Of a stretch of DNA of 64,000 nucleotides, positions 23,406 to 37,381 are shown piece after piece. Source of the DNA: Halobacillus litoralis (GTDB lineage Bacteria; Bacillota; Bacilli; Bacillales; Halobacillaceae). The notes below the pieces were generated by a model. The model was not told the DNA's origin. It saw nothing but the letters and a program-made list of their open reading frames with translations, and did not search any database. The position numbers and the translations under genes are program-made. Positions within the stretch are counted from its first letter, which is position 1; every line of letters begins with the position of its first letter. The DNA lies in the NCBI RefSeq assembly GCF_020524085.2, contig NZ_CP129016.1, positions 738,001 to 802,000 of the forward strand, written 5' to 3'.

Positions 23406-23426
23406 GACATATCCTCCCTTCGTTTA

Positions 23427-24063
23427 TTATTTGCTAGCCTTAATTGCACTTGTAATCTTAACGTAAGATTTCTTCGCGCCTGGTACATTACCTTTGATAA
23501 GTAGTAGATTACGCTCAGCGTCCACTTTTACTACTTCAAGGTTTTGTAGAGTTACTGTTTCGCCACCCATTTGTCCTGCAAGACCTTTGCCTTTGAAGAC
23601 TTTGGACGGGTCAGCACCTTGCCCCATAGAACCGGAACGACGGTGGAAACGGGAACCGTGGGTTTTAGGTCCAGTAGATTGGTTGTGGCGCTTGATTGCA
23701 CCCCTGGAATCCTTTACCTTTAGAAGTTCCTGTAACGTCAATTGCGTCACCAGCTTCGAAAATATCAACTTTAACCTCTTGACCTAGTTCAAAGTCATCA
23801 AGGTTTGTATTACGGAATTCACGAACGTAGCGCTTAGGTGTTGTGCTTGCTTTATCAGCGTGCCCTTGAGCAGCTTTCTTCAAGCGGTTTGACTTTTCAT
23901 CAGCAAAACCAAGTTGGATCGCTTCATAACCGTCATTTTCTGTTGTTTTCTTTTGAAGAACAACGTTTGGCTCAGCCTGAACAACTGTTACTGGGATCAA
24001 CTCGCCATTTTCAGAGAAAATTTGAGTCATGCCGACTTTTCGTCCTAAGATTCCTTTCGTCAT
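23427..24063 (-). CDS. rplC: 50S ribosomal protein uL3, +1 frameshift
   Basis: Corrected, this is a 211-residue L3 starting [20 protein letters not shown]. The frame breaks in the conserved [20 protein letters not shown] motif because CCCC at 23701-23704 (plus strand) has one base too many, inside a CCCCTGG context. Downstream the correct sequence resumes ([20 protein letters not shown]) to TAA at 23427. L3 is an assembly initiator of the 50S and essential, so the shift is very likely a read error. Confidence 0.92.
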
Positions 24064-24095
24064 CCGTTACACCTCCTATTATCTTTACGATTTAT

Positions 24096-24509
<414 letters not shown>

Positions 24510-24606
24510 TCATCGCCTTTTATGACCAACATTACTTATTATATAGAAGAAATGCGGTCAATGCAAGGATAAATCCATAATTCTTTTCATTACGGACACT
24601 TAAAAC

Positions 24607-24635
24607 ATTATACTAGCGTTCACCACTTTTTTCAA
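24607..24635 (-). promoter_or_regulatory. Sigma-A promoter of the S10-spc-alpha operon
   Basis: TTGAAA (24630-24635), exactly 17 bp, TATAAT (24607-24612) on the minus strand, giving a ~195-nt leader before rpsJ. The surrounding gap from 24405 to 24925 holds no credible gene; B. subtilis has ybaC between tufA and rpsJ but nothing like it is seen here. I saw no clear leader fold beyond the promoter. Confidence 0.85.
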
Positions 24636-24925
24636 GGGGATAGCTAGTATTCATAGGCTTTCCGCCGAATGTTTCCGACTACCTCTTTGAAATCTATTGT
24701 CCATTAAAACAAATATGAATGAGAATATCAACCATCTCTGTGTAAAGAAGAATATTCTAAACTTTCGATAAGATCAATCTGATCCTTATTCGCATGTCAG
24801 TGATGGAAGTAAAAAAAACGATTAACGACAAGACGGATAAACTTCCTATTTTATAAAGCCGGTAAGGTAAAGGAGAAGAATATATTCTTATGAAGGGATT
24901 CAATGACAGTGTTGTATTTCTTCAT

Positions 24926-24960
24926 TAAAAAAAGAGCAACAGCCAGAAGCTGTTGCTCTC
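24926..24960 (-). terminator. Terminator after tuf
   Basis: Stem GAGCAACAGC/GCTGTTGCTC with four-base loop region and a T7 run on the minus strand, 20 bases after the tuf stop. It separates the str operon from the S10 operon. Confidence 0.95.
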
Positions 24961-24980
24961 TATATAGGATAGAACTGAAA

Positions 24981-26171
<1,191 letters not shown>

Positions 26172-26226
26172 TGTATATTTCCTCCTTTAGATAAGTAACA
26201 AGTTTGGTTTTCAAGATTTATGATGC

Positions 26227-26259
26227 AGCTTAGGAGTAAGCAAGAGTCACTCCTAAGCT
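26227..26259. repeat. 11-bp inverted repeat between fusA and tuf
   Basis: AGCTTAGGAGT and ACTCCTAAGCT form a perfect 11-bp stem with an 11-base loop. No T-run follows, so it is not a typical terminator; it could be an mRNA processing or stability element separating fusA and tuf messages. Confidence 0.65.
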
Positions 26260-26298
26260 TACAATACAAGTTATACTTTAACTCGTCTAAAAAATCAA

Positions 26299-28377
26299 TT
26301 ATTCACCAGCATTTTTCTTGATGATTTCCTCAGAGATGCTCTTCGGAACTTCTTCATAGTGGTCGAAGTGCATTGTGTACGTACCACGACCTTGAGTGTT
26401 GGAACGCAATGCTGTTGCATAACCGAACATCTCAGATAGTGGAACGAATGCTTTAACCACTTGTGCATTACCACGAGTTTCCATACCTTCTACACGTCCA
26501 CGACGGGAAGTTACGTCACCCATGATGTCGCCCATGTATTCCTCAGGAATAACAACTTCTACTTTCATCATTGGTTCAAGTAGAACAGGCTTACACTTGT
26601 TTTTCGCCTCTTTAAGTGCCATGGAAGCGGCAACTTTAAAGGCCATTTCGTTGGAGTCGACATCGTGGTAAGAACCGTCATAAAGAGTCGCTTTGATGTC
26701 TACCATAGGGTATCCAGCCAATACACCGTTTTCCATAGACTCTTTAATACCTTGTTCTACAGATGGAATGTATTCACGTGGTACAACACCACCGACGATC
26801 TTGTTAACGAATTCGAAACCAGCGCCTTCTTCGTTTGGTTCGAACTCAACCCATACGTGACCGAATTGTCCACGACCACCGGATTGACGTACGAATTTAC
26901 CTTCCACTTGTGCACTTCCGCGGAATGTTTCACGGTAAGCAACTTGTGGAGCACCAATGTTCGCTTCAACTTTGAACTCACGCTTCAGGCGGTCAACGAT
27001 GATGTCTAGGTGAAGCTCACCCATACCTGCGATGATCGTTTGACCCGTTTCAACGTTTGTTTCCGTTTGGAACGTTGGATCTTCTTCAGCTAGTTTACCA
27101 AGAGCGATGGACATCTTATCTTGGTCAGCTTTGGATTTAGGCTCGATAGCAACAGAGATTACCGGATCAGGGAATTCCATGGACTCAAGAATAACAAGAC
27201 TCTTTTCGTCACATAGCGTATCACCCGTACCTGTATCTTTAAGGCCTACCGCACCAGCGATATCCCCTGCATACACAGTGGAGATCTCTTCACGAGAGTT
27301 TGCGTGCATTTGTAGGATACGACCTACACGTTCACGCTTATCTTTCGTGGAGTTTTTCACGTATGAACCAGCATTCAATGTACCGGAGTAAACACGGAAG
27401 AAAGTAAGTTTACCTACATAAGGGTCTGTAGCGACTTTAAACGCCAATGCAGAGAATGGCTCGTTGTCGTCAGGCTTACGTACAACTTCTTCGTCTGTTT
27501 GTGGTACGTGACCTTCAATTGGAGGTACGTCTAGTGGAGATGGTAGATAATCGATAACACCATCAATTAGAAGTTGAACTCCTTTGTTCTTGAAGGCAGA
27601 ACCACAGAATACTGGGTAGAATTCAACACTTAGAGTCGCTTTACGGATGGCATCCTTAAGCTGGTCGTTTGTGATTTCTTCTCCCTCTAGATACTGCATC
27701 ATCAAGTCTTCATCAAGTTCTGCAACAGCTTCTACTAGCTTGCCACGGTACTCTTCAGCTTGATCTTTGTAGTCGTCAGGAATCGGGCGTGCTTCAGCAC
27801 GTGTTCCCAAGTCGTCCATGTAGTAGTATGCTTCCATCGTTACTAGGTCGATGATTCCTTCGAACTCATCTTCCGCACCGACAGGAAGTTGAACAGCTGC
27901 TGCATTCGCTCCTAGGCGGTCTTGCAACGTACCTAGGGAGTAGATGAAGTCAGCTCCGATTTTGTCCATTTTGTTAATGAAGACAATACGTGGAACACCG
28001 TATGTCGTAGCTTGGCGCCAAACAGTTTCAGTTTGAGGCTCAACACCAGATTGTGCGTCAAGGACGGCTACGGAACCATCAAGTACACGCAGGGAACGTT
28101 CAACTTCTACAGTGAAGTCAACGTGTCCCGGAGTATCGATGATGTTGATACGGTGACCTTTCCATTGAGCAGTCGTAGCGGCAGAAGTGATTGTGATTCC
28201 GCGCTCTTGTTCCTGCTCCATCCAGTCCATTTGGGAAGCTCCTTCGTGAGTTTCACCAATTTTGTGGATACGTCCTGTGTAGAAAAGAATACGCTCTGTC
28301 GCCGTTGTTTTACCAGCGTCGATGTGAGCCATTACCCCGATATTCCGAGTCTTTTCCAAGGAGAACTCTCTAGCCAT
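26299..28377 (-). CDS. fusA: Elongation factor G
   Basis: The 692-residue translocase GTPase has G1 [10 protein letters not shown]3 DTPGHVDF and G4 NKMD in domain I, with domains II-V to the C-terminus ([20 protein letters not shown] is the domain V signature region). It moves tRNA and mRNA after peptide bond formation and acts in ribosome recycling with RRF. Full length, between rpsG and tuf. Confidence 0.98.
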   Translation of the reverse strand: MAREFSLEKTRNIGVMAHIDAGKTTATERILFYTGRIHKIGETHEGASQMDWMEQEQERGITITSAATTAQWKGHRINIIDTPGHVDFTVEVERSLRVLDGSVAVLDAQSGVEPQTETVWRQATTYGVPRIVFINKMDKIGADFIYSLGTLQDRLGANAAAVQLPVGAEDEFEGIIDLVTMEAYYYMDDLGTRAEARPIPDDYKDQAEEYRGKLVEAVAELDEDLMMQYLEGEEITNDQLKDAIRKATLSVEFYPVFCGSAFKNKGVQLLIDGVIDYLPSPLDVPPIEGHVPQTDEEVVRKPDDNEPFSALAFKVATDPYVGKLTFFRVYSGTLNAGSYVKNSTKDKRERVGRILQMHANSREEISTVYAGDIAGAVGLKDTGTGDTLCDEKSLVILESMEFPDPVISVAIEPKSKADQDKMSIALGKLAEEDPTFQTETNVETGQTIIAGMGELHLDIIVDRLKREFKVEANIGAPQVAYRETFRGSAQVEGKFVRQSGGRGQFGHVWVEFEPNEEGAGFEFVNKIVGGVVPREYIPSVEQGIKESMENGVLAGYPMVDIKATLYDGSYHDVDSNEMAFKVAASMALKEAKNKCKPVLLEPMMKVEVVIPEEYMGDIMGDVTSRRGRVEGMETRGNAQVVKAFVPLSEMFGYATALRSNTQGRGTYTMHFDHYEEVPKSISEEIIKKNAGE

Positions 28378-28419
28378 GCATCTTTCTCCTTCCTGTTTGA
28401 ACCTTTATTTTTTTGGAGA

Positions 28420-28890
28420 TTACCAGCGATAGTGAGCGAATGCTTTGTTCGCTTCCGCCATCTTGTGCATTTCTTCGCGACGTTTCACGGATGCACCTGT
28501 GTTGTTTGAAGCATCAAGAATTTCGTTAGCTAGGCGCTCTTCCATCGTTTTCTCTCCGCGAAGACGCGCATAGTTTACGATGAAACGCAAGCCTAGTGCC
28601 TGGCGACGTTCTGGACGAACCTCAACAGGTACCTGATAGTTGGAACCACCTACACGACGAGCGCGTACCTCCAATACAGGCATTACGTTCTTCATTGCTT
28701 GATCAAATGCTTCCATAGCGTCATTGCCGCTACGTTCTTGAACAAGTTCAAATGCTTTATAAAGAATTTTTTGTGCTTTACCGCGCTGACCGTTAACCAT
28801 GATTTGGTTGATCAAGCGAGTAACAAGCTTAGAGTTATACATTGGATCTGGTAACACATCACGTTTAGCTACTGGACCTTTACGTGGCAT
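28420..28890 (-). CDS. rpsG: 30S ribosomal protein uS7
   Basis: The 156-residue S7 starts [20 protein letters not shown] and ends with the family tail [17 protein letters not shown]7 nucleates assembly of the 30S head and lies at the E site. Standard length; part of the str operon. Confidence 0.97.
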   Translation of the reverse strand: MPRKGPVAKRDVLPDPMYNSKLVTRLINQIMVNGQRGKAQKILYKAFELVQERSGNDAMEAFDQAMKNVMPVLEVRARRVGGSNYQVPVEVRPERRQALGLRFIVNYARLRGEKTMEERLANEILDASNNTGASVKRREEMHKMAEANKAFAHYRW

Positions 28891-28942
28891 ATGTTCCCCT
28901 CCCTTCTTAGGTGTTGTTATTTAAGCGATATTTGCATATCGA

Positions 28943-29362
28943 TTATTTTTTAGCTTTTGGCTTTTTCGTACCGTATTTGGAACGGCCTTGCATACGGCCA
29001 TCAACACTTGCTGTGTCAAGAGCGCCACGTACAACGGTGTAACGTACACCTGGCAAGTCTTTAACTTTACCGCCACGGATAAGAACAACACTGTGCTCTT
29101 GAAGGTTGTGGCCTTCACCAGGGATATACGCGTTAACCTCAAGCTGGTTAGTTAGACGAACACGTGCATACTTACGTAGGGCAGAGTTCGGTTTCTTAGG
29201 TGTCATAGTTCCAACACGTGTACAAACTCCACGTTTTTGTGGAGAAGAAAGGTCAGTCATACGCTTCTTATAGCTGTTGTAACCTTTGTTCAAAGCTGGA
29301 GAGTTAGACTGCTTTGTTTTGCTCACGCGTCCTTTGCGTACCAATTGGTTAATTGTTGGCAT
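28943..29362 (-). CDS. rpsL: 30S ribosomal protein uS12
   Basis: The 139-residue S12 has the streptomycin loop motifs [19 protein letters not shown] and [18 protein letters not shown], both wild type, so no classical streptomycin-resistance change is visible. It checks decoding at the A site. Located between the L7Ae-like gene and rpsG. Confidence 0.97.
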   Translation of the reverse strand: MPTINQLVRKGRVSKTKQSNSPALNKGYNSYKKRMTDLSSPQKRGVCTRVGTMTPKKPNSALRKYARVRLTNQLEVNAYIPGEGHNLQEHSVVLIRGGKVKDLPGVRYTVVRGALDTASVDGRMQGRSKYGTKKPKAKK

Positions 29363-29456
29363 GTTTGTATCCTCCCTTCATACTTTTTTAATACCACACA
29401 TCCAGGTGGTTCATAAAAAGGCAAAAAACAAAGCTTTCGCGCAGAACGCCAAAACT

Positions 29457-29708
29457 TTATTGCTTTATCGCCACTGTAGCCGCACCAACATCAATACCAC
29501 ATGCATTCCCGAGCTCCTCCATCGAAGGTACCCGTGTGTGAGGAATGTTCAGTTGTTGGGCTAATTTAGCTACTTTAAGTGTCATCGACTGATCAGCATC
29601 GTCAGCCGTTATGACTTCAACCACTTCGCCATTTTTCATGGCTTTCAGTGTTTGTTTGGTTCCAATAATTATATCGGATTTAGCCTGTGCTACTTTTTCA
29701 TAAGACAT
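29457..29708 (-). CDS. rplGB: L7Ae-family K-turn binding protein YbxF/RplGB
   Basis: An 83-residue L7Ae-type protein ([20 protein letters not shown] ... [15 protein letters not shown]). Homologues bind kink-turn RNA; in B. subtilis YbxF is associated with ribosomes, though its exact task is uncertain. I prefer ATG 29708 because GGAGG lies eight bases upstream; the ATG two codons earlier is too close to it. It is the first gene after rpoC, with its own promoter inside a hairpin. Confidence 0.88.
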   Translation of the reverse strand: MSYEKVAQAKSDIIIGTKQTLKAMKNGEVVEVITADDADQSMTLKVAKLAQQLNIPHTRVPSMEELGNACGIDVGAATVAIKQ

Positions 29709-29739
29709 CTTCATATCCTCCAAAGTAACAAGGATAAAT

Positions 29740-29813
29740 GGAAGCACCTTGATTATATTATCACTCACCCAAATGCATGTCAACTGCATCCGGGTGAGTT
29801 TTTTGGTGCTTCC
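29740..29813 (-). promoter_or_regulatory. Promoter inside nested hairpin between rpoC and rplGB
   Basis: TTGACA (29778-29783), 17 bp, TAATAT (29755-29760) form a near-consensus sigma-A promoter on the minus strand. It lies within two nested inverted repeats: inner ACTCACCC/GGGTGAGT (29763-29770 and 29792-29799) and outer GGAAGCACC/GGTGCTTCC (29740-29748 and 29805-29813). The inner stem also carries ATGCA/TGCAT. The TTGACA lies in the loop of the inner stem. The T6 run lies before the inner stem on the plus-strand sense only, so termination of rpoC transcripts here would be atypical. Confidence 0.75.
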
Positions 29814-29850
29814 TTTAATTTTACACCTTGTTAACATCTACTTCTTTATT

Positions 29851-32800
29851 TTAAGAATGGGTGACTTCTTCCGTCACTTCTGGAACCTCTTGTCTTTGTT
29901 GCTCGGATTGCGCTTGGATCTTGCGGTAACGAGTCATACCCGTACCTGCAGGAACAAGCTTACCGATAATAACATTCTCTTTCAATCCTAGCAACTCATC
30001 ACGCTTACCTTTAATAGCTGCGTCTGTAAGGACACGTGTTGTTTCCTGGAAGGATGCAGCGGATAGGAAGCTGTCTGTTTCAAGAGACGCTTTGGTAATA
30101 CCAAGGATGACTGGACGGCCGACTGCCGGCTGGCCACCTTCCATAAGCGCTTTTTGGTTCGCTTCTTTGAATTGGTGAATTTCAAGTAGGGAACCTGGAA
30201 GTACATCGGTATCACCAGAATCAAGGACACGTACTTTACGAAGCATCTGGCGTACCATAACTTCGACGTGTTTATCGGAGATTTCAACCCCTTGCATTCG
30301 GTAAACTTTCTGTACTTCTTTGAGAAGGTACTCTTGAACGCCGTCAAGTCCTTGTACGGTCAACAATTCTTTAGGATCAATAGAACCTTCAGTCAGAGGT
30401 TCACCTGCTTTGACCTCATCTCCAACCGACACTTTCATACGTGCACCATATGGAGCCGTGTATGAACGTGATTCTACAGCACCTTGAACGACAATTTCTT
30501 GCTTCTCTTTGACTTCATTGATTTCGTGTACCGTACCATCAATTTCTGTGATAACGGCTTGACCTTTCGGATTACGTGCTTCCACGATCTCCTGGATACG
30601 CGGAAGACCCTGCGTGATATCGTCTCCGGCTACACCACCTGTGTGGAAGGTACGCATTGTAAGCTGGGTACCCGGCTCACCGATGGATTGTGCAGCGATG
30701 ATTCCGACTGCTTCACCGACTTCAACTTCATCACCTGTTGCAAGGTTACGGCCATAACACTTCTTACAAACACCATGTTTCGTATTACATGTGAATGCCG
30801 TACGAATAATGATTTCTTCAATGCCGGCATCAACAATTTGACGTGCGACATCTTCAGAAATAACTTCGTTTCTTTCCAGCATGATAACGCCAGTTTCAGG
30901 ATGTTTCACTGTCTGGAATGCTGTACGTCCGATAAGACGGTCGATCAATGGTTCGACCACTTCGGTTCCCTCTGTCAATGCAGCTACCGGGAGACCTCGG
31001 TCCGTTCCACAGTCATCCTCACGAACAATAACATCTTGCGCTACGTCTACAAGACGACGAGTCAAGTAACCTGAGTCGGCTGTCTTAAGTGCCGTATCGG
31101 CAAGTCCTTTACGGGCACCGTGTGTAGAAATGAAGTACTCGAGTACCGTCAGACCTTCACGGAAACTAGACTTGATCGGAAGTTCGATGATTCGTCCAGC
31201 CGGGTTGGCCATCAGACCACGCATACCAGCAAGCTGCGTAAAGTTAGAGGCGTTACCACGTGCTCCGGAATCACTCATCATGAAGATTGGGTTACGCGGG
31301 TTCAAGGACTTCATCAGACGGTTCTGAATATCATCTTTAGCCGCAGACCAAATTTCGATGACGCGATCGTAACGTTCTTCTTCTGTAATCAGACCACGAC
31401 GGAACTGTTTCAAGACTTTATCTACTTTCTCCTGGGCTTCATCAAGAATTTCCTGCTTCTCTGGAAGTACGACAACATCGGATACACCAACAGTAATACC
31501 GGCCTTCGTTGAGTAAGCAAACCCAAGGTCCTTCATGCGGTCAAGCATCTTAGACGTTTCACTGATGGAGAAACGCTTAAACACTTCTGCGATGATATCA
31601 CCAAGGATGCCTTTCTTGAATGGAGATACTTCTTCACGCTTCTTGAACTCTTCACGGATATCTGTACCTTTTTCAATGAAGTAATGATCAGGAGTCTTGA
31701 TTTCCAAGTTCTCTTTCGTCGGTTCATTGATATATGGGAATGAATTCGGCAGCATTTCGTTGAAGATCAACTTTCCTACTGAAGTCAGTAGAAGCTGCTG
31801 ATTCTGTTTTTCTGTAAATGTTTCGTTATTCAAAGAGCTAGCCTGAACTGCGACACGCGTGTGCAGGTGGGCATAGCCGTTTTGATATGCCATCAAAGCT
31901 TCGTTCAAGTCTTTGAAGAACATACCTTCACCAATCGCACCTGTTCTCTCAAGAGTCAGGTAGTAGTTACCTAATACCATGTCCTGGGAAGGTGTAACGA
32001 CTGGCTTACCATCCTTAGGGTTAAGGATGTTTTGAGCAGCAAGCATCAAGATACGCGCTTCTGCCTGAGCTTCTGAAGATAGTGGCACGTGTACGGCCAT
32101 TTGGTCTCCGTCGAAGTCGGCGTTGTATGCAGTACATACAAGCGGGTGCAAACGAATGGCACGACCTTCTACAAGCGTCGGTTCAAAGGCCTGGATACCC
32201 AAACGGTGCAATGTTGGTGCACGGTTGAGGAGAACCGGGTGTTCTTTGATGACATCTTCAAGGACATCCCATACTTCGTGGTGCACGCGTTCGATCTTAC
32301 GCTTCGCTGATTTGATGTTATGAGCAAGACCTCGGGATACGAGTTCTTTCATAACGAATGGTTTGAACAATTCAAGGGCCATTTCTTTCGGAAGACCACA
32401 CTGGTACATCTTCAAGGATGGACCTACGACGATAACAGAACGTCCGGAGTAGTCGACACGCTTACCTAGCAAGTTCTGACGGAAACGTCCTTGCTTACCT
32501 TTCAGCATGTGAGAAAGGGATTTAAGCGGGCGATTTCCTGGTCCTGTTACTGGACGGCCGCGACGACCATTATCAATCAAAGCATCGACAGCTTCTTGAA
32601 GCATACGCTTCTCGTTTTGAACGATGATTGTCGGTGCGCCAAGATCCAACAAACGCTTCAAGCGGTTGTTACGGTTGATCACACGACGATACAAGTCATT
32701 CAAGTCAGAAGTTGCAAAACGTCCACCATCAAGCTGGACCATTGGACGAAGTTCCGGTGGGATGACCGGAAGCACGTCAAGAATCATCCATGATGGATCG

Positions 32801-33462
32801 TTCCCTGAGTTACGGAAGGACTCCAGTACTTCAAGACGCTTGATTGCACGTGTACGACGTTGTCCTTGAGCTGTCTTCAGCTCTTCTTTCAACGTATCTA
32901 CTTCACCATCAAGGTCGATATCGAATAGAAGCTTACGGATTGCTTCCGCACCCATAGCCGCCTGGAATCCTTGTCCGAATTTTTCACGATAAGAGCGGTA
33001 CTCTTTTTCAGAAAGCAATTGCTTCTTCTCAAGAGCCGTCTCTCCTGGGTCCGTTACGATATAGGCTGCGAAATAGATCACTTCCTCCAAAGCTCTCGGA
33101 GACATGTCTAACACAAGACCCATACGGCTCGGGATCCCTTTGAAGTACCAAATATGAGAGACAGGGGCAGCTAGCTCAAGGTGCCCCATACGCTCACGGC
33201 GAACTTTCGCCTTAGTTACTTCAACGCCACAGCGGTCACATACGACACCCTTATAGCGGACGCGCTTATATTTTCCACAGTGACATTCCCAGTCTTTCTG
33301 CGGGCCGAAGATTCGCTCGCAGAAAAGACCGTCTTTTTCTGGTTTCAACGTACGATAGTTGATGGTTTCTGGCTTCTTAACCTCACCGTAGGACCAAGAA
33401 CGAATCTTATCCGGTGAAGCCAGGCCTATTTTCATATACTCAAAGTTATTTACATCTAGCAA
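29851..33462 (-). CDS. rpoC: DNA-directed RNA polymerase subunit beta-prime
   Basis: The 1203-residue subunit holds the catalytic [12 protein letters not shown] motif near residue 449, the N-terminal zinc finger ([10 protein letters not shown]... CDRCG, ~60-80) and the second zinc site (C817 region DDCGTDRG plus [13 protein letters not shown] near 890-900). The trigger loop and bridge helix regions ([20 protein letters not shown]) are normal. Length equals other Bacilli, with no insertion. It follows rpoB by 72 bases. Confidence 0.98.
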   Translation of the reverse strand: MLDVNNFEYMKIGLASPDKIRSWSYGEVKKPETINYRTLKPEKDGLFCERIFGPQKDWECHCGKYKRVRYKGVVCDRCGVEVTKAKVRRERMGHLELAAPVSHIWYFKGIPSRMGLVLDMSPRALEEVIYFAAYIVTDPGETALEKKQLLSEKEYRSYREKFGQGFQAAMGAEAIRKLLFDIDLDGEVDTLKEELKTAQGQRRTRAIKRLEVLESFRNSGNDPSWMILDVLPVIPPELRPMVQLDGGRFATSDLNDLYRRVINRNNRLKRLLDLGAPTIIVQNEKRMLQEAVDALIDNGRRGRPVTGPGNRPLKSLSHMLKGKQGRFRQNLLGKRVDYSGRSVIVVGPSLKMYQCGLPKEMALELFKPFVMKELVSRGLAHNIKSAKRKIERVHHEVWDVLEDVIKEHPVLLNRAPTLHRLGIQAFEPTLVEGRAIRLHPLVCTAYNADFDGDQMAVHVPLSSEAQAEARILMLAAQNILNPKDGKPVVTPSQDMVLGNYYLTLERTGAIGEGMFFKDLNEALMAYQNGYAHLHTRVAVQASSLNNETFTEKQNQQLLLTSVGKLIFNEMLPNSFPYINEPTKENLEIKTPDHYFIEKGTDIREEFKKREEVSPFKKGILGDIIAEVFKRFSISETSKMLDRMKDLGFAYSTKAGITVGVSDVVVLPEKQEILDEAQEKVDKVLKQFRRGLITEEERYDRVIEIWSAAKDDIQNRLMKSLNPRNPIFMMSDSGARGNASNFTQLAGMRGLMANPAGRIIELPIKSSFREGLTVLEYFISTHGARKGLADTALKTADSGYLTRRLVDVAQDVIVREDDCGTDRGLPVAALTEGTEVVEPLIDRLIGRTAFQTVKHPETGVIMLERNEVISEDVARQIVDAGIEEIIIRTAFTCNTKHGVCKKCYGRNLATGDEVEVGEAVGIIAAQSIGEPGTQLTMRTFHTGGVAGDDITQGLPRIQEIVEARNPKGQAVITEIDGTVHEINEVKEKQEIVVQGAVESRSYTAPYGARMKVSVGDEVKAGEPLTEGSIDPKELLTVQGLDGVQEYLLKEVQKVYRMQGVEISDKHVEVMVRQMLRKVRVLDSGDTDVLPGSLLEIHQFKEANQKALMEGGQPAVGRPVILGITKASLETDSFLSAASFQETTRVLTDAAIKGKRDELLGLKENVIIGKLVPAGTGMTRYRKIQAQSEQQRQEVPEVTEEVTHS

Positions 33463-33534
33463 GGGGCCTACCTCCCTTTCAGTATCCAGGTTTTACCCTA
33501 AACTTAGAACACGAGCAGCAGCAGTGTTTCTATC

Positions 33535-36500
33535 TTAGTCGTCTAAGTTCAAATTCTCGGATTCTTTGGTTTGCTCTTCTTCGATATCGCGCATTTCGAT
33601 CTCTTGTTCATCACCAGAAAGGATCTTCACATCCATTCCCAAACTTTGTAGCTCTTTAATTAGAACCTTGAAGGATTCAGGAACGCCAGGTTCAGGAACG
33701 TTGTCGCCTTTAACGATGGCTTCGTACGTTTTCACACGTCCGACAACATCATCAGATTTAACAGTCAAGATTTCTTGAAGAGTATAAGCAGCACCATATG
33801 CTTCAAGTGCCCATACCTCCATCTCACCGAAACGCTGTCCACCGAATTGTGCCTTACCACCAAGCGGTTGTTGCGTAACCAATGAATACGGTCCAGTTGA
33901 ACGGGCGTGCAATTTATCGTCAACCATGTGCGCAAGTTTGATCATATACATGACACCGACAGATACTCGGTTATCAAACGGATCACCTGTACGTCCATCA
34001 TATAGGATCGTCTTCGCATCACGAGCCATACCGGCTTCTTGCAATGTTTCCCAAACGTCTTCCTCGCGTGCACCATCAAATACTGGTGTAGCAATTCTTT
34101 CACCCATCAAACGAGCAGCCATACCCATGTGCAGCTCTAGTACCTGACCGATATTCATACGCGATGGAACACCTAGTGGGTTCAACATGATGTCAACCGG
34201 TGTACCATCCGGAAGGAAAGGCATATCTTCTTCTGGAAGAATCTTAGAGATAACACCTTTGTTCCCGTGACGACCGGCCATCTTATCCCCTTCAGAAATC
34301 TTACGCTTCTGAACGATATAGGCACGGATCAACTGGTTCACACCTGGTGGAAGTTCATCACCGTCTTCACGGTTGAAGATCTTCACATCAAGGACAATTC
34401 CGCCTGCACCGTGAGGCACACGCAAGGAAGTGTCACGGACTTCGCGGGCTTTTTCACCGAAGATTGCATGAAGAAGACGTTCTTCTGCAGATAGTTCTGT
34501 CACACCTTTTGGCGTAACTTTACCAACAAGCAGGTCTCCATCACTTACTTCAGCACCTACGCGAATAATTCCACGATCGTCCAAGTCACGAAGAGCATCT
34601 TCACCAACGTTCGGAATGTCGCGGGTGATTTCTTCCGGTCCAAGCTTCGTATCACGAGCTTCAGACTCATATTCTTCAATATGAATGGACGTGTACACAT
34701 CATCTTTAACGAGACGTTCACTCATGATGATGGCGTCCTCATAGTTGTAACCATCCCAAGTCATGAAGGCAACAAGCGGGTTTTGACCCAGTGCCAGTTC
34801 ACCCATATCCATGGAAGGTCCGTCAGCCAGGATTTCACCTTGCTTAACGCGATCTCCTTTAGAAACGATTGGACGCTGGTTGTAACAGCTTCCCTTGTTA
34901 GATCGAATGAATTTCTGCAAACGGTAACGATCCAGGTCTCCTTCGACCTCTTTGCCATCCACTTCAGAAATGCGGCGTACACGAACTTCTTTCGCTTCTA
35001 CACGCTCAACAATTCCCTCGTGTCTACAAATGACTGCAGCACCAGAGTCTTTACCAGACACATACTCCATACCTGTACCGACAAGCGGTGCATCAGGTTT
35101 GAGCAATGGTACTGCTTGACGCTGCATGTTCGCACCCATCAAGGAACGGTTGGAGTCATCGTTCTCTAGGAAAGGAATACATGCGGTCGCTGCAGATACA
35201 ACCTGCTTCGGTGAAACGTCCATGTAGTCGATACGATCACGACTAACAACGGTGTTCTCACCACGGAAACGGGCGATAACTTCTTCATCTGTAAAAGCTC
35301 CATCTTCTTCAAGCTTGGCGTTTGCCTGAGCGACAACGTAATTGTCTTCCTCATCAGCTGTAAGGTAATCGATTTGAGCTGTTACTTTGTTCGTATCAGG
35401 GTCAACACGACGGTAAGGTGTCTCGATGAAACCAAACTCATTCACTTTCGCATAGGAGGAAAGGGAGTTGATCAAACCGATGTTTGGTCCTTCCGGCGTT
35501 TCGATCGGACACATACGACCATAGTGGGAGTAGTGTACGTCACGAACTTCAAACCCTGCACGCTCACGAGTCAGACCACCAGGTCCTAATGCTGAAAGAC
35601 GGCGCTTGTGCGTCAGTTCTGCCAACGGGTTCGTTTGGTCCATGAACTGAGACAATTGCGAGCTTCCGAAGAACTCTTTGATGGATGCAATAACAGGACG
35701 AATATTAATCAATTGTTGTGGCGTGATGGAGGACGTGTCTTGGATAGACATACGCTCACGAACCACACGCTCCATACGGGAAAGACCGATACGGAATTGG
35801 TTCTGAAGCAATTCACCAACAGAACGCAGACGGCGGTTTCCAAGGTGGTCGATGTCATCCGTTCCACCCACATCATGCAACAAGTTGAAGAAGTAACTGA
35901 TAGAAGAAAGGATATCCGCTGGAGTGATGTTCTTCACGTCACGGTCAATGTTTGCATTGCCGATGACATTGATGGAACGCTCACCTTCTGGGTCCGTCGG
36001 GTCAACAATTTTGACAGACTGAACCTGGATAGGATCTTCAAGGACACCGTCTACCGGGTCCAGCGTTTCTTCACTCAATGTGCCTTCTTCGTCATCAAAG
36101 TGAGGGATCAGCTTATTCAATAGACGACGATCGATCTTGTCCCCTTTTTCAGCGATCACTTCGCCTGTTTCTTCATCCACCAGCGTTTCTGCCAGCGTCT
36201 GGTTGAACAAACGATCTTTGATGTGAAGTTTTTTATTCATTTTATAACGACCCACACGGGCTAGGTCATAGCGTTTCGGGTCGAAGAAACGGGAAACGAG
36301 CAAGCTTTTCGCATTTTCTACTGTAGGCGGCTCACCAGGGCGTAGACGCTCGTAGATTTCAAGCAACGCTTTCTCTGTGTTTTCCGTATTGTCTTTTTCC
36401 AACGTGTTCTTCAAGTATTCGTTATCACCAATAAGATCGATAATCTCCTGGTCTGTGCCGAATCCTAAAGCACGTAAAAGCACGGTGATCGGTAACTTAC

Positions 36501-37071
36501 GAGTACGGTCGATACGGACGTGCACGACGTCTTTAGCATCGGTTTCGAACTCAAGCCACGCTCCGCGGTTCGGGATGACGGTAGCTGTGTAACCTCTCTT
36601 ACCATTCTTATCAATCTTCTTGTTAAAGTACACGCTAGGAGAACGAACAAGCTGAGAAACGATAACACGCTCAGCACCATTGATCACAAAGGTACCTGTG
36701 TCTGTCATAAGTGGGAAGTCACCCATAAATACTTCTTGTTCTTTCACTTCTCCCGTCTCGTTATTCAAGAGACGTACTTTCACACGAAGTGGTGCGTTAT
36801 ATGTTACATCGCGATCCTTTGACTCATCGACTGGATACTTTGGTTCGCCAAGACTGTAGTCCACAAACTCCAGTGACAAATTACCTGTGAAATCTTCGAT
36901 TGGGGAAATATCCTGGAACATTTCCTTCAAACCTTCTTCTAAGAACCAATCGTAAGAAGCGGTTTGAATTTCAATCAAGTTCGGTAATTCTAATACCTCA
37001 CTGATGCGTGCGTAACTTCTGCGCTGGCGGTGTCGTCCATACTGAACTAGTTGACCTGTCAACTGATTCAC
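33535..37071 (-). CDS. rpoB: DNA-directed RNA polymerase subunit beta
   Basis: The 1178-residue beta subunit begins [20 protein letters not shown]. The rifampicin cluster around residues 467-495 reads [20 protein letters not shown] then [10 protein letters not shown], the wild-type sensitive form. The C-terminal region [20 protein letters not shown] that meets beta-prime is intact. The acidic tail ends ENLNLDD. First gene of rpoBC, preceded by a terminator-like hairpin and a sigma-A promoter. Confidence 0.98.
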   Translation of the reverse strand: MNQLTGQLVQYGRHRQRRSYARISEVLELPNLIEIQTASYDWFLEEGLKEMFQDISPIEDFTGNLSLEFVDYSLGEPKYPVDESKDRDVTYNAPLRVKVRLLNNETGEVKEQEVFMGDFPLMTDTGTFVINGAERVIVSQLVRSPSVYFNKKIDKNGKRGYTATVIPNRGAWLEFETDAKDVVHVRIDRTRKLPITVLLRALGFGTDQEIIDLIGDNEYLKNTLEKDNTENTEKALLEIYERLRPGEPPTVENAKSLLVSRFFDPKRYDLARVGRYKMNKKLHIKDRLFNQTLAETLVDEETGEVIAEKGDKIDRRLLNKLIPHFDDEEGTLSEETLDPVDGVLEDPIQVQSVKIVDPTDPEGERSINVIGNANIDRDVKNITPADILSSISYFFNLLHDVGGTDDIDHLGNRRLRSVGELLQNQFRIGLSRMERVVRERMSIQDTSSITPQQLINIRPVIASIKEFFGSSQLSQFMDQTNPLAELTHKRRLSALGPGGLTRERAGFEVRDVHYSHYGRMCPIETPEGPNIGLINSLSSYAKVNEFGFIETPYRRVDPDTNKVTAQIDYLTADEEDNYVVAQANAKLEEDGAFTDEEVIARFRGENTVVSRDRIDYMDVSPKQVVSAATACIPFLENDDSNRSLMGANMQRQAVPLLKPDAPLVGTGMEYVSGKDSGAAVICRHEGIVERVEAKEVRVRRISEVDGKEVEGDLDRYRLQKFIRSNKGSCYNQRPIVSKGDRVKQGEILADGPSMDMGELALGQNPLVAFMTWDGYNYEDAIIMSERLVKDDVYTSIHIEEYESEARDTKLGPEEITRDIPNVGEDALRDLDDRGIIRVGAEVSDGDLLVGKVTPKGVTELSAEERLLHAIFGEKAREVRDTSLRVPHGAGGIVLDVKIFNREDGDELPPGVNQLIRAYIVQKRKISEGDKMAGRHGNKGVISKILPEEDMPFLPDGTPVDIMLNPLGVPSRMNIGQVLELHMGMAARLMGERIATPVFDGAREEDVWETLQEAGMARDAKTILYDGRTGDPFDNRVSVGVMYMIKLAHMVDDKLHARSTGPYSLVTQQPLGGKAQFGGQRFGEMEVWALEAYGAAYTLQEILTVKSDDVVGRVKTYEAIVKGDNVPEPGVPESFKVLIKELQSLGMDVKILSGDEQEIEMRDIEEEQTKESENLNLDD

Positions 37072-37097
37072 CCCTCAAATCAAGCATTTTAATAACG

Positions 37098-37127
37098 AAA
37101 AAAGGGTCCGGCAAGACATGCCGAACA
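37098..37127 (-). terminator. Terminator-like attenuator 27 bases before rpoB
   Basis: On the minus strand GTTCGGCA, five-base loop, TGCCGGAC form an 8-bp stem followed by CCTTTTTT. It lies after the promoter and before the rpoB ribosome-binding site, where a full terminator would block rpoBC, so it may be an attenuator. The gap 37128-37352 also holds a weaker GCTTG/CAAGC stem but no gene. Confidence 0.7.
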
Positions 37128-37352
37128 GGCTTGCGGTTGATCTTGCCACAAGCACTATTTAAACATCCGTCTCACAACGAATGGTGATTCTTCATTTCTC
37201 TCTAACGTTAGACAAAAAAGAAAAAGGCTTTTCATACGTAAAAACCTCATTTACTTTCAGTGTTCGATTTTACCATTCTGACCATCTATCAACTTTTTAT
37301 ACACATTTCCAAAAAAAGACTTGACAGAGTTCAGATATATTGGCATTTTCCA

Positions 37353-37381
37353 ATACTAGCACAACTAATAGGGCTAGTCAA
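37353..37381 (-). promoter_or_regulatory. Sigma-A promoter of rpoBC
   Basis: TTGACT (37376-37381), 17 bp, TAGTAT (37353-37358) on the minus strand. The -35 box overlaps the TAG stop of the preceding methyltransferase gene. It leaves a leader of about 275 nt before rpoB, which contains the attenuator-like hairpin. Confidence 0.65.

Noticed and set aside
30484..31074. 196-codon plus-strand frame inside rpoC, and similar long frames opposite rpoB, secY, fusA and tuf.
   Set aside because: They are antisense shadows caused by strong codon bias in highly expressed genes; composition is Cys/Phe/Thr-rich and not protein-like.
33535..37071. Possible rifampicin or streptomycin resistance substitutions in rpoB and rpsL.
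   Set aside because: The rifampicin cluster and the S12 KKPNS and KVKDLPG loops are wild type.
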